This document shows, piece by piece, positions 9,307 through 18,080 of a stretch of DNA of 64,000 nucleotides (position 1 is its first letter; each line of letters opens with the position of its first letter). Source of the DNA: Amycolatopsis roodepoortensis (GTDB lineage: Bacteria > Actinomycetota > Actinomycetes > Mycobacteriales > Pseudonocardiaceae); NCBI RefSeq assembly GCF_014873915.1, contig NZ_JADBEJ010000005.1, forward strand, positions 2,914,001 through 2,978,000, written 5' to 3'. Position numbers and translations under genes: made by a program. The notes below the pieces were generated by a model, which was not told where the DNA came from, made no database searches, and saw only the letters and a list, made by a program, of their open reading frames with translations.

Positions 9307-10014
9307 TTAGATAACTGCGGCGACGACGTCGTCGGAGAAGGTCTCGCCCCAGCGTCCGAAGGGCAGGTTCGAGGTGACCATGACCGAGCCTTGCTCGTAG
9401 CGGGAGGCGATGAGCTGGAAGAACAGGTTGGCCGCGTCCTGGTCGAACGGGATGTAACCGACCTCGTCGATGATGATCAGCTTGTAGCGGCGGATCTTCT
9501 TCAGTTCGGCCTCGAGCCGGTTGGCGTGGTGGGCGTCGGAGAGGCGGGCGATCCAGTTGCTAGCGGTGTCGAACAGCACTGAGTAGCCGGCCTGGGTGGC
9601 CTTGACTCCCAAGCCGATGGCGAGGTGGGTTTTCCCGATTCCGGGCGGCCCGAGCAGGATCACGTTCTCGGCTTTGGCGACGAATGTGCCGGTTGCTAGA
9701 TGCGCGAGCAGGTCGCGGCGCAGGGAGGGCAGGTGGTCGAGGTTGAAGTCTTCGAGGGTCTTGACCGCCGGGAAGTGTGCGGTGCGGATGCGCATCACGG
9801 TGCCTTTGGACTCGCGGTCGGCGACCTGGCGTTGCAGCAGCGCGGCCAGGTATTCCTCGTGCGACCAGTTCTCGTCCCGGGCTTGGTCGGCCAGTTGTTC
9901 CCAGAACGCCCCGATCGTCGGGGTTTTCAGCACTCTGGTCAGATAGGCGATCATTGATGGCGTGCCGTCTTTCGGCGCCAGGGCCTCGGTTTTCGGCTTG
10001 CTGGTAGTACTCAC
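9307..10014 (-). pseudogene. istB: istB, truncated by Tn554-like insertion
   Basis: IstB is the AAA+ ATP-binding helper of IS21 transposition. Walker A (GPPGIGKTH) and Walker B (KLIIIDEVGYI) are intact. The protein now ends after FSDDVVAA with two residues and a stop contributed by the transposon. The missing 39 residues are encoded at 5276-5396. GTG 10014 overlaps the istA stop (GTGA). The truncated protein keeps the ATPase core but is probably inactive for transposition. Confidence 0.88.
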
Positions 10015-11270
10015 GTGTTGCTCACTTTCTCGGTGGGGTTGGTGAAATCGACGCCGAAGAGGGCGTCGTAGTCCGGCAGCGCCCGCAGCCCGACGGCATG
10101 CCCGTCGGCGTGATGACGGGTGGCTGCTTGACGTTTCTGCCGTTGGGCGCTGAGAGCCCGGCGCATCTGCGCAGCCGTGGCGGCATGGGCGGAATCGGTG
10201 ATCACGCCGTGCTTGGCCCAGGACCGGTGATGGCGGGCAACGACCTGGCCCTCGCAGAACACGGTCACCTTGTCCGGCGACGCGGTCACATCGACGAACC
10301 TGCCGATGACCCGCGGATCAACGGAGTAGTCGACGGCGTCGACACGCACGTAGTAGTCGCGGCCGAGCCGGATGCGGTGGTTCAGCCCGATCTGCGGCGC
10401 GACCGGCGGCAACGGAAGCATCGACAGGTAGTCGGTCTCCAGAAGGTCGACCGGGCGGCCCTGGATCGAGCGGACGGTGCGCGCGTTGGCCCGCTCCAGC
10501 CACTCCCCGAGCTGGGTGTTGAAGTCCGCCGGGGAGGTGAACAGCCGGCCGGGCAGAAACGAGGTCTCCAGGAACCGGTTGTTGCGCTCGACCAAGCCCT
10601 TGAACTCCGGATCCCGAGGCGGAGCGAGCGTGATCTTCGTGGCCAGCGTTCCGGCGAAGGCCGCCGCCGGGGCGCTGACCCGTCCGGTCCCGCCGATCGC
10701 GGATTCCCGGTCCCACACAAGGGTCTTGGTCACCCGGCCGATCCCACCGATCAACTCCCACATGCCCGACAAGATGTCCCCGGCCTGCCGCGACGGGATC
10801 ATCGTCGCGGTCAGAAACCGGGAGAACCCCAGCGTCAGCACCAACACCGGTAACACCCGCTCCTGCCCGGCCGCGACCGGAACCCTGGGCTCCGGGAACC
10901 ACAAGTCGCACTGCGTGACCTGCCCGGGTTCGTAGACCACCCGGTCGACCGGGTCGATGCCTACGTACTCCGGCCGGATCGCCGCCAGCCGCTTCTTCAA
11001 CGGCGACATCGAGTACGGCCAGCCGATCTTCTGCGCAACCACCGGTGCAGGCATCTTCGGCCATTCCTGCAACAAAGCCCGGATCTGCGGCTCGAACGCA
11101 TCCGCCACCGAACCCCGCGGCGCCCGCTGATACTTCGGCGGCCGGTCCGACGACAACGCCGCCCGAACCGTGTTCCGCGCCACACCCAACCGTCTAGCGA
11201 TCTCCTTGATAGGCACACCCTCCGCACGATGCAAACGGCGGATCTCAGCCCAGTCCTCCACGTTCAACAC
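10011..11270 (-). CDS. istA: IS21-family transposase IstA
   Basis: The first gene of the IS21 element. It has an N-terminal helix-turn-helix (VEDWAEIRRLHRAEG then IARRLGVARNTVRAAL) and a central DDE integrase core with QVTQCDLWFPE (first Asp) and EFKGLVERNNRFLETS (catalytic Glu region). A C-terminal beta-rich domain follows. GTG 11270 is chosen because the frame upstream of it runs into the terminal repeat. It reads as intact, but its IstB partner is broken. Confidence 0.9.
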   Translation of the reverse strand: MLNVEDWAEIRRLHRAEGVPIKEIARRLGVARNTVRAALSSDRPPKYQRAPRGSVADAFEPQIRALLQEWPKMPAPVVAQKIGWPYSMSPLKKRLAAIRPEYVGIDPVDRVVYEPGQVTQCDLWFPEPRVPVAAGQERVLPVLVLTLGFSRFLTATMIPSRQAGDILSGMWELIGGIGRVTKTLVWDRESAIGGTGRVSAPAAAFAGTLATKITLAPPRDPEFKGLVERNNRFLETSFLPGRLFTSPADFNTQLGEWLERANARTVRSIQGRPVDLLETDYLSMLPLPPVAPQIGLNHRIRLGRDYYVRVDAVDYSVDPRVIGRFVDVTASPDKVTVFCEGQVVARHHRSWAKHGVITDSAHAATAAQMRRALSAQRQKRQAATRHHADGHAVGLRALPDYDALFGVDFTNPTEKVSNT

Positions 11271-11343
11271 CTCATGATCATCAAGAGGGGTCAATTTTCG
11301 GAGAACCACAGGGGGTCAGTCTTCAGGAATCGTTAACACGTCC

Positions 11344-11684
11344 GAGCCGGCATCATCGCGACGATCGACGTGAACATCGTCCGGGTACACCCGCGGTTCA
11401 GGACCGAAGACCTGCCTCCCGACGACGGAGAGGACAACGCCGACCACGACACGTCGGACAACAGCCGCCGCTCGCCTCACTATCGCCACCGGTACTGGCG
11501 CGGCCCGTATCGAGCAAACATGTGTATGAACACCTGGGGGCATAGCGAAGGAAACTGTGAACACAAAGAGGTGCCCGTGGGTCGGCATTTGCGCGGGCCG
11601 GTCGGCGCACCATTCCGCGAGCGCGTCACGGAACTGCGCGGCTCACCGGCTCGTAACTCCGGCACCGGCCAGCCCAAGCCGTAG
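11344..11684 (+). pseudogene. Hypothetical gene, 3' part (continuation of the gene starting at 700)
   Basis: It reads VRAGIIATIDVNIVRV (the first codon spans the TSD), then an acidic linker, then HYRHRYWRGPYR, and HKEVPVGRHLRGPVGAPFRERV near the C-terminus. It joins in frame to the N-terminal part at 700-1621 when the IS256 and IS21 insertions and one copy of each target duplication are removed. There is no independent start with a ribosome site. The 120 nt after it, to 11807, hold no recognisable feature. Confidence 0.65.
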
Positions 11685-11807
11685 ACCGCGACCTGCACGT
11701 CGATGATGAGGCGAGGCGCCCTCGGGCTCGATACCTCGCATGCTCCGAGGTAGTCGGCTCGAAAACATCAGAGCCAGCCTGCCTGTTACGCCTTCTCGGG
11801 CCGGCGG

Positions 11808-12209
11808 TCATGGCTCGAACCGGAAACCGTAGGTTCGGTCGCCGATGGGCACGCGACCGTAAGGTGATCGGCGCTGCAGGAGGATGCCCGCCAGCGCCTG
11901 GTCGACGAGGACTTCAAGATCGGCGATGCTGCGTCGTTCCAAGAGCATGACGTAGTGCGTGCGTGGAGGCTTTCCCTTGGGCGGTTGCCAGGCGGAGTCT
12001 TCATTGATGCGGAGGCAATGTTCGACGCCGTGTCGTGGGCATCTCCAGACGGCGGGTATCTCGGCGTCTGTCGAGAATGGCACGGTGAACTCGTGTCCTC
12101 TTCGGCACGCGAAGCGGACTTGAATCCGCGGCGCCGGCCGCGCATCGCAATCCGGTTCGCCAGTGTGCGTTCCCAGGCGGTAGCCCCGCAAGACCCGTCT
12201 GGGCATCAT
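11808..12209 (-). CDS. rbpA: RbpA-like RNA polymerase-binding protein (paralogue)
   Basis: A 133-residue protein with the RbpA layout: an N-terminal RRVLRGYRLG motif, a small zinc-ribbon-like core with CRRGHEFTVPF and WRCPRHG, and the sigma-interaction segment KPPRTHYVMLLERRSIADLE. RbpA binds RNA polymerase and principal sigma factors and stabilises open complexes. This copy has a longer linker and C-terminus than housekeeping RbpA, so it may be a second paralogue serving particular sigma factors. ATG 12209 has GGAG 5 nt upstream. Confidence 0.8.
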   Translation of the reverse strand: MMPRRVLRGYRLGTHTGEPDCDARPAPRIQVRFACRRGHEFTVPFSTDAEIPAVWRCPRHGVEHCLRINEDSAWQPPKGKPPRTHYVMLLERRSIADLEVLVDQALAGILLQRRSPYGRVPIGDRTYGFRFEP

Positions 12210-12273
12210 GATCTCCGCTCGCGTATCGGATGGGCTGGTGTCGCGAGCCGTTCTCGTGCCCGCTGTCGCTGGG

Positions 12274-12495
12274 CTATGAGGCTTTGGGCTTGGTCCGGGT
12301 AGCGCCGCCGCGTCCACGCAGCACCACACCGAACTCCGACAGGATTCGGTGCACGAAGCCGTACGAGCGGTCGGTGGCCTCGGCCAGCGCACGGATGCTG
12401 GCGCCCTTTTCGTACTTCTTCTTCAGGTCAGCGGCCATCTTGGTGCGGGCCTCGCCGGTGATCCGGCGTCCCTTGGCCGTGGTGTGTGCTGCCAT
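12274..12495 (-). CDS. Small helix-turn-helix protein
   Basis: A 73-residue basic protein with one HTH: ADLKKKYEKGASIRALAEA, then TDRSYGFVHRILSEFGV. Lys/Arg-rich tails end in GRGGATRTK. Nearly the whole chain is the DNA-binding domain. Proteins of this type are very conserved in actinobacteria; their role is not established. It lies 21 nt from the NB-ARC gene upstream and may be cotranscribed with it. Confidence 0.75.
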   Translation of the reverse strand: MAAHTTAKGRRITGEARTKMAADLKKKYEKGASIRALAEATDRSYGFVHRILSEFGVVLRGRGGATRTKPKAS

Positions 12496-12516
12496 GCCGT
12501 TCGCTCCTCTTCGCGT

Positions 12517-14637
12517 TCAGGCGGTCGGTTGGTCGGAGTCGAGGGCGTCGCGCCGGGCGATGACGGTGGCCTTGCTCTTGTCGGCGCCGGGGCCGGCGGC
12601 GGTGTAGTAGTCGATGGCCTGGCCGTAGCGGCGGTGGGCCTCGGCGGTGTCGCCGAGCGCGGCGTGGACCTCGCCGAGCACGGTGCATAGGTCGGCCAAG
12701 TAGCCGACCGAGCCGTAGTCGCGCACGGCCTGCTCGATCGCGGCGAGCTCCGACACTGCCTCGGCGGCTTGCCCGTTCAGGGTCAGGGCCCGTGCCAGGT
12801 GCAGGACGGTGCGGGCGTGGCCGATGTCATCGCCGATGCCGGTGAACATGCTCGCCGCCAGCCGCAGGTGGTGGAGTGCGAGCGGGGCGTCGGCGACCTT
12901 GGGGTGCAGGGCAGTTTCGCCGAGGCGGCGGTGCCGCAGCGCGATGCTGCGGGCGTCGCTCATCCCCTCGGCGATTTCGAGGGCATGTTCGAGGTCAGGG
13001 AGGGCGGCGTGCGGGTCGTCGGCCTTGAGGTGGGCGCGGGCGCGGGTGGACAGCGCGCCGGAGTGCAGCCACGGGTCGCCGACTTCGGCGGCGCGCTCTA
13101 CGGCAATCGTGCAGATGGCGACGGCGGCCTCGTGGTGGCCGAGGTTGGTCTCGCCGAAGCCCTGGCGGGTGCGGCAGACGACCTCCAGGATGTGCCCGGC
13201 GTCGGCCGCGGCATTGGCCCCGAGGAACTGCGAGCTCACCAACTCACCGGCGGTGTAGTTGGGGCGCAGCGGGTTCCACAGGACCTCGCCGAACTGATAC
13301 ACCAGCTCCGTCCAGCCCTGGTCGGCGGCGACCTGTTGAGCGGCGAGAAGGTTGGCGCGTTCGGTCTCGGCCCATTCCAGGGCGGCCTTCGCTGCGAACA
13401 CGCCGGTGTCCAGACCGGTGTAGACGGGGCTGAACCGGCGAGGGAAAGGATTGATGATCTTGTCGGCCGCCGCCGCGCGCCGCAGGTACCACTCGATCAT
13501 CCGGCGGCGCACCGCAAGCCGCTTGGCCTGGTCATCCTGGCCTGCCAGGGTTTGCACGTGCTCTCGCAGGACGTCGTGCAGCCGGTAGCGCTCGTCTCCA
13601 GTCTCGGTGACGAGGTTCGCCTCCACCAGCCGCCCGAGCCCGCGGCCGACCTCGGCGACCGGCACGTCGAGCCCGGCCGCGAGCGGCTCGGCGGTGAACT
13701 CGACGCCGGGATGCTCGGCCAGGCCGCGGTAGAGCCGGGCGGTGGTGGCGTCGAGGTCCTCGTAGCTCATCTGCAGCACTCCTTCAACGGACAGCTCGTG
13801 CGGGTCCAAAGCGCCAGTGGACGCCTCGGCGAGGTGGGTCAGGCGGGTGATCAGGCGCGCCGGGTCGCGCCGGGGGTAGGCGGCGAGATGGGCCCCGGCG
13901 ATGGTTAAGACCAACGGGTGCCCGTGACAGCGGGTGGCCAGCGCATGCAGCAGCTCCTCGCCGATGGGCTGTCGGTCCTCGTCGAGGAGGCCGGTCAGGA
14001 GCGCGGCGCCGGTGGCGGCCGGGAAGCAGTCGAGGTCGAGGTGGCGGAAGCCCGCGATGGCCAGCTCGGCGAGCCGATTGCGGCTGGTGACCAGGATCGT
14101 GCCGCGCGCCGTGGCAGGTACCAGGGCCTGCACCTGCTCGGCGGAGCGGGCGTTGTCGACCAGCATGGCCACCGCCTTGTCCGAGGTGACCGTCCGGTAC
14201 AGCGCGACCAGCTCGGCCACCTCGCCCGGCAGGTCGTCGGCGGCGACGCCGAGCGTGCGGAGCCATCCGGCGAGGACCTGCGCGGTGGCCGGTGGCGGGT
14301 GGCCGCTCCAGCCGTTGAGGTCGACGTGCAGCACGCCGTCGGGGTGGCGCTCGTGGTGTCCGTCGAGCCAGCGCACCGCCAAGCCGGTCTTGCCGACCCC
14401 ACCCAGGCCGGTCACCACCACGCGGGTCGGGCCCGCCGTGGTGAGCAGACGGTCCAGCCACTCCAATTCATCTGCGCGGTCGACCCAGGTGTGCGCGGGC
14501 GGCGGAAGCTGCCGGGGCACCGGCACTCGGTGCTCGGGAGCGTGCAGGACGATGGTTTCGGCGGTTACCGTGCGGGCTTGCAGCACCTGGCCGTGGACCG
14601 ATCCGGACACGGTGTTGATGTGCTCGGCCTCGTTCAT
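12517..14637 (-). CDS. NB-ARC (STAND) ATPase with TPR repeats
   Basis: A 706-residue signalling ATPase. Walker A is VVTGLGGVGKTGLAVRW, Walker B is AVAMLVDNARS, and the NB-ARC motifs GTILVTSRNRL and CHGHPLVLTIAGAHL follow. A winged-helix segment (SYEDLDATTARLYRGLAEHPG) leads to a C-terminal TPR array (from about residue 400). There is no N-terminal DNA-binding effector; the first 50 residues are short and unassigned. ATG 14637 overlaps the methyltransferase stop (ATGA), so the pair is coupled. Likely a sensor switch, possibly regulatory or defensive. Confidence 0.85.
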   Translation of the reverse strand: MNEAEHINTVSGSVHGQVLQARTVTAETIVLHAPEHRVPVPRQLPPPAHTWVDRADELEWLDRLLTTAGPTRVVVTGLGGVGKTGLAVRWLDGHHERHPDGVLHVDLNGWSGHPPPATAQVLAGWLRTLGVAADDLPGEVAELVALYRTVTSDKAVAMLVDNARSAEQVQALVPATARGTILVTSRNRLAELAIAGFRHLDLDCFPAATGAALLTGLLDEDRQPIGEELLHALATRCHGHPLVLTIAGAHLAAYPRRDPARLITRLTHLAEASTGALDPHELSVEGVLQMSYEDLDATTARLYRGLAEHPGVEFTAEPLAAGLDVPVAEVGRGLGRLVEANLVTETGDERYRLHDVLREHVQTLAGQDDQAKRLAVRRRMIEWYLRRAAAADKIINPFPRRFSPVYTGLDTGVFAAKAALEWAETERANLLAAQQVAADQGWTELVYQFGEVLWNPLRPNYTAGELVSSQFLGANAAADAGHILEVVCRTRQGFGETNLGHHEAAVAICTIAVERAAEVGDPWLHSGALSTRARAHLKADDPHAALPDLEHALEIAEGMSDARSIALRHRRLGETALHPKVADAPLALHHLRLAASMFTGIGDDIGHARTVLHLARALTLNGQAAEAVSELAAIEQAVRDYGSVGYLADLCTVLGEVHAALGDTAEAHRRYGQAIDYYTAAGPGADKSKATVIARRDALDSDQPTA

Positions 14638-15470
14638 GCTCGCTCCGCGGGCTCGGAACGGCGGTCGGCGAGCACGGCGTTGCCCCACAGGCACTCGCGT
14701 ACGGGCAGGGTGAGCCCGTCCGGTCGCCACAAGCCGATCGGCGCCACGCCGTCCGGGTGTGGTTGCCACGGTCCCAGCAGGTCGGCGAACTGCCGCCGGC
14801 TTCGGTGGACGAGCGTGATCCCGGCCCTGGCGAGACAGTCCTCGACCGCAGCGGCCGACTCCAGCCCGAGGACGATGCCGTCGGCGTGTGAGGCGGCCAA
14901 CAGCGAGCCGGGTGCCAGCCGCTCGTGGTACCTGGCCAATGCGGCGGCCGGATCCTCGGCGCCGGGCAGGCAATGCAACACCGACCCGGCCACCACGCCC
15001 ACCGGGCGAGTCAGATCGAGCAGCCGAGTGGTCACGGCATGGTCGAGCACCTCGTCAACGTGCCGCAGGTCGGCCTCGATCACCCCGGTGCTCGGATCGT
15101 CCGCATGGACGATCAGACCGAGACCGGCGATGGCGATGGGGTCGCGATCGACGTAGACGACGCGGACGTCAGGACGTTCAGCCTGGGCGAGATGGTGCAC
15201 GGGGTGCGCGCTGAACATGCCCGCACCCAGGTCGAGGAACTGCTCGATTCCGGCCGTGAGCATGTGAAGGACTGCGCGGCGGACGAAGGTGCGGCTCTCG
15301 CGGACGAATACGTCATACCCAGGCACCAGCGTGGTGATCTTGTCGGCCACGGCGCGGTCGGCCGCGAAGTTGTGCCCACCGCCGAGCAGGTAGTCGTAGA
15401 TCCGGAACAGCGACGGCGCGTCGGGGTCTACCTGTTGCACAAGACCTGGCGCGTCCCCATGCGTCGCCAT
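14634..15470 (-). CDS. SAM-dependent methyltransferase (PF04672/DUF574 type)
   Basis: Typical family features: PSLFRIYDYLLGGGHNFAADR near the N-terminus, the SAM site FLDLGAGMFSAHPVHHLAQ, VVYVDRDPIAI and VAGSVLHCLPG. These enzymes are abundant in actinomycetes and their substrates are mostly unknown. ATG 15470 is chosen; GTG 15506 would add 12 residues. It is the first gene of the pair with the NB-ARC protein. The 300 nt upstream contain no gene. Confidence 0.82.
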   Translation of the reverse strand: MATHGDAPGLVQQVDPDAPSLFRIYDYLLGGGHNFAADRAVADKITTLVPGYDVFVRESRTFVRRAVLHMLTAGIEQFLDLGAGMFSAHPVHHLAQAERPDVRVVYVDRDPIAIAGLGLIVHADDPSTGVIEADLRHVDEVLDHAVTTRLLDLTRPVGVVAGSVLHCLPGAEDPAAALARYHERLAPGSLLAASHADGIVLGLESAAAVEDCLARAGITLVHRSRRQFADLLGPWQPHPDGVAPIGLWRPDGLTLPVRECLWGNAVLADRRSEPAERA

Positions 15471-15804
15471 CACCGTGAAGTTCTCCCCACCCCGCCTCGT
15501 CACCACGAGCCGACTCGCGCCATGCGCCTGGTCGACCCGGTAGCCGTGACCTGCGGTTCATCCGCACCAGCCGCACCGGCCGGGTCGATTCGTGTGGGCG
15601 ATTAGACCGGCGATATCAAGATCTGAACCAGAGCGGCAAGGAGGCGCTGGTGAGGCGTCCGTGAGGCGGCACCACGTGTGAGCACGACTTCAGCGGCGGC
15701 ACGGTTCACCCGGCCGAGTGGCATCCCATCACCAGCCGATACGTGACTCGCCGGATCCCACCACAGTCGAACATATGTGCGAGCGCGGTGGTAGTTTTCT
15801 CGAC

Positions 15805-16119
15805 ATGAGTTCGTCGCCTCCACCCGCCTCACCGGACGGCGCGCTGCGCTACCGGGTCGACCACACCGGCACGACGATCGCCGTCCTTCCAGCCACCTGC
15901 AAAGGTGGCCGGCACCTCGTCATCCCAGGCGTCAGCAGGGCGATAGCGGTCGAGGACGAAGTCCGCATCGACTGCCCTGTTTGTGCGGCGACACCCGGAG
16001 CCGACGCGACCTGGCGCCTGTCCAGCAGCGGCCCCAGCCCGGACCGCGCCGAGCTGGACGACGAGCCGTATGGCGATCTGATTCTGCGCCGCGTGCGAAC
16101 GGTGGCCGGCACGAGGTAG
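15805..16119 (+). CDS. Hypothetical protein with cysteine pairs
   Basis: A 104-residue protein; ATG 15805 is preferred to upstream in-frame starts. It has a Cys-Lys-Gly-Gly-Arg-His segment and a downstream CPVC pair, which together could bind zinc. No family was recognised. It lies 12 nt upstream of another small gene on the same strand. Confidence 0.5.
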   Translation: MSSSPPPASPDGALRYRVDHTGTTIAVLPATCKGGRHLVIPGVSRAIAVEDEVRIDCPVCAATPGADATWRLSSSGPSPDRAELDDEPYGDLILRRVRTVAGTR

Positions 16120-16131
16120 GCCGATGATGCC

Positions 16132-16440
16132 GTGATCAACAGCCCGTTCACTCAGTGGGAAGGCGACGACCTCCACGGACGCAGACCAGTGCTCACCTCG
16201 GTATGGGTCAACCTGGACATCCTCTTCCCCCGGCCAGCCGACGCACCGCGGCACGTCATCGAGACCGGCCTGGACTTGACGGGCGTGGTCCCCGGACGGC
16301 TTCACGGCCGTTTCCCCAGTATCGAGGGCGACTGGTACGGGATCGTCAACTACGAGATCGGCTACGCCGACGGCCGTCGCGACAAGCTGCACCTGGTCGA
16401 CCAATTCGTGCCCTTCAACGTGTTGCGAAAGCGCGAGTGA
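16132..16440 (+). CDS. Hypothetical protein
   Basis: A 102-residue protein from GTG 16132. It is rich in aromatic and charged residues and looks soluble; motifs include SVWVNLDILFPRP and GDWYGIVNYEIGYADG. No family recognised. It sits directly after the Cys-pair protein and probably belongs to the same transcript. The 267 nt from here to the next gene hold nothing recognisable. Confidence 0.5.
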   Translation: MINSPFTQWEGDDLHGRRPVLTSVWVNLDILFPRPADAPRHVIETGLDLTGVVPGRLHGRFPSIEGDWYGIVNYEIGYADGRRDKLHLVDQFVPFNVLRKRE

Positions 16441-16707
16441 AGTTCCCAGCTGGCAGAACGCAGGGCGGTCGACGACGAGCACGCGGGTACCGCGGTGATC
16501 GAGTCGATCTGGGCGTGCGGGTGGAGGACGGCCGCGCGGCGGAGGAGGAGGCGGCCGCGTCGCTCGGTGGCTGTGAACGCGCGTCGGACACTGCGCTGCT
16601 CAGAGATCTACCGCCGACCCACCGCGCTACCGTGATGTGATGGTCAACCAGCGAACCCGACGTGCTCAGGTGGGCGCGACCAGGTTTGACGCACGCGGTG
16701 GAGCGGC

Positions 16708-17649
16708 ATGACCGTCACGCCGATGAGGCTGCGCTCGGCCATCGCCGAAACGCTCTGGGAGTGCGTCAAGGCCCACCACCTGGAAGGGGCCTGTGACGCG
16801 CTCGGCATGAAACCCGCCCGCGAGGGCAGCCCCGAGCCGTTCAACAGCAAGCGCAGCTACGTCGAGGGCCGGCTACAGGGCATGTCTTTGACGGACTTGA
16901 CCAACCTCGCCCACCGCGTCGCGGCCGAGTACGACGCCGAGCACCTACAGCCGTTGCTCGACGCATCCGGTACGCACGGCGTAGCCGGCGAACTGAAGAA
17001 CCTGATCTTCGCGGCCGACGGCCCCAAGCCGGAGATCGTGTTCAGCGACGCCCTGAACAACGACGTCCTCGTAGTCAAGAACGAGCAGTTCTGTCTCGTT
17101 TACGACCGGCCGCTGGGCGCACATGGCCTCACCTGGGCCGAACTGACCAGCTGGTGGGCCGACCGCGCGGGACTGACCGAAGCACCGGCCCGTGAGATCT
17201 CGCTCGACTTGTACCGACGGCTGGACCGCTCGCTTGGTGACAACCACGCGGAGCGACGAATACTGCGCACGTACGCCGACCGGTACGTCCGGCTCGGCGA
17301 CGGCATCCCGGCGCTGATCCCGCAGGTGTACCTGCATTACGACCCGTACACCCGAGCGCACCACGCCCCTGGCACACCACCTCTGGCCCGTCAGCGCATG
17401 GACTTCCTCCTGCTGCTGCCACAGCGGATCCGTATCGTCGTCGAGTGCGACGGTAAGCAGCACTACGCCGACGAGAACGGGCACGCGGACCCCCGTCGGT
17501 ACGCCGAGATGGTGGCCGAGGACCGTGAACTACGACTGCACGGCTACGAGGTCTACCGCTTCGGCGGTGCCGAGCTCACCGATACTCCAGCCACTGGGCA
17601 GCGGCTTGCAGCGTTCTTCGACCGGCTCGCCGAGCGTTACTCCACCTGA
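16708..17649 (+). CDS. AbiJ-related PD-(D/E)XK nuclease, variant N-terminal domain
   Basis: A 313-residue protein. Residues 1-93 form a short helical N-terminal domain. Residues from about 95 to the end are about 83% identical by eye to the same region of the AbiJ-NTD3 protein at 43665-44768. The C-terminal nuclease core reads RMDFLLLLPQRIRIVVECDGKQHYAD: the Asp and the Glu-x-Asp-Gly-Lys are the expected metal-binding residues. Probably an abortive-infection effector in which the N-terminal domain senses or regulates. It stands alone, without an obvious partner gene. Confidence 0.7.
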   Translation: MTVTPMRLRSAIAETLWECVKAHHLEGACDALGMKPAREGSPEPFNSKRSYVEGRLQGMSLTDLTNLAHRVAAEYDAEHLQPLLDASGTHGVAGELKNLIFAADGPKPEIVFSDALNNDVLVVKNEQFCLVYDRPLGAHGLTWAELTSWWADRAGLTEAPAREISLDLYRRLDRSLGDNHAERRILRTYADRYVRLGDGIPALIPQVYLHYDPYTRAHHAPGTPPLARQRMDFLLLLPQRIRIVVECDGKQHYADENGHADPRRYAEMVAEDRELRLHGYEVYRFGGAELTDTPATGQRLAAFFDRLAERYST

Positions 17650-18080
17650 CTCTCCGTTGGCCCAAACCCGTGAAGCCGGTCGCCCGAGTGGGGGTTGGCA
17701 GTCAGCGTCGCCGTGGAGGACGAGAAGGCCAAGGGCAGCGACGGCCACCAGGGCGCAGGCGACGCGAGCGCTTCGCCCGGAACCGGTGGGAGCGCCTGGA
17801 AGAAGGAACCGCGGACAGAACAAGCAAGTCGGCGTGGAGCGTGAGCGCGGCTCCAACACAAGCATGGCCGGCGCCGGAACGCTGTTGATGTCCTCACGCC
17901 ACGCTGCCAACAAAACCGCGAGCTCGTCCTCCTCGCCACCCACGCCATCACCTCCGCCGTTCAGCTACCAACAGGCGTCGTACCCGCTCGACCTGGCGTT
18001 ACGCGCGACACCGCTAGGCTTCGAACGTGCTGGCCCCGACGGGACCGCTTCGACGAATTGGCGCTAGGAGGGGCCTGCTC

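Larger units (their letters stand above)
5397..9316. mobile_element. Tn554-like transposon (tnpA-tnpB-tnpC only), inserted in istB
   Basis: Three overlapping minus-strand genes match the Tn554 plan in order and size: a tyrosine recombinase of about 370 residues, a larger tyrosine recombinase of 750, and a 131-residue coiled-coil protein. Both junctions carry the hexamer GCGGCG (5391-5396 and 9317-9322), consistent with a 6-bp crossover core, as in Tn554. Short inverted termini (TTATCT / AGATAA) lie next to the core. No resistance or other cargo gene is present. Confidence 0.75.
5215..11338. mobile_element. IS21-family element, interrupted by a Tn554-like transposon
   Basis: The ends are imperfect inverted repeats beginning TGTCAACG (5215) and, on the minus strand, TGTTAACG (11338). 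Both continue to ACTGACCCCC at the same distance, and an inner AAAATTGACCCC repeat occurs at each end. A 5-bp direct repeat CGTCC flanks the element (5210-5214 and 11339-11343), within the 4-8 bp expected for IS21. It encodes istA and istB on the minus strand; istB is broken by a 3.9-kb insertion. Without that insertion the element would be about 2.2 kb, a normal IS21 size. Confidence 0.88.

Noticed and set aside
17530..17943. Minus-strand frame beginning GGEEDELAVLLAAWREDI with a hydrophobic stretch, like an anti-sigma factor (RsdA) N-terminus
   Set aside because: It overlaps the end of the nuclease gene, loses family features after 30 residues and lacks a clear start; at most a decayed relic.
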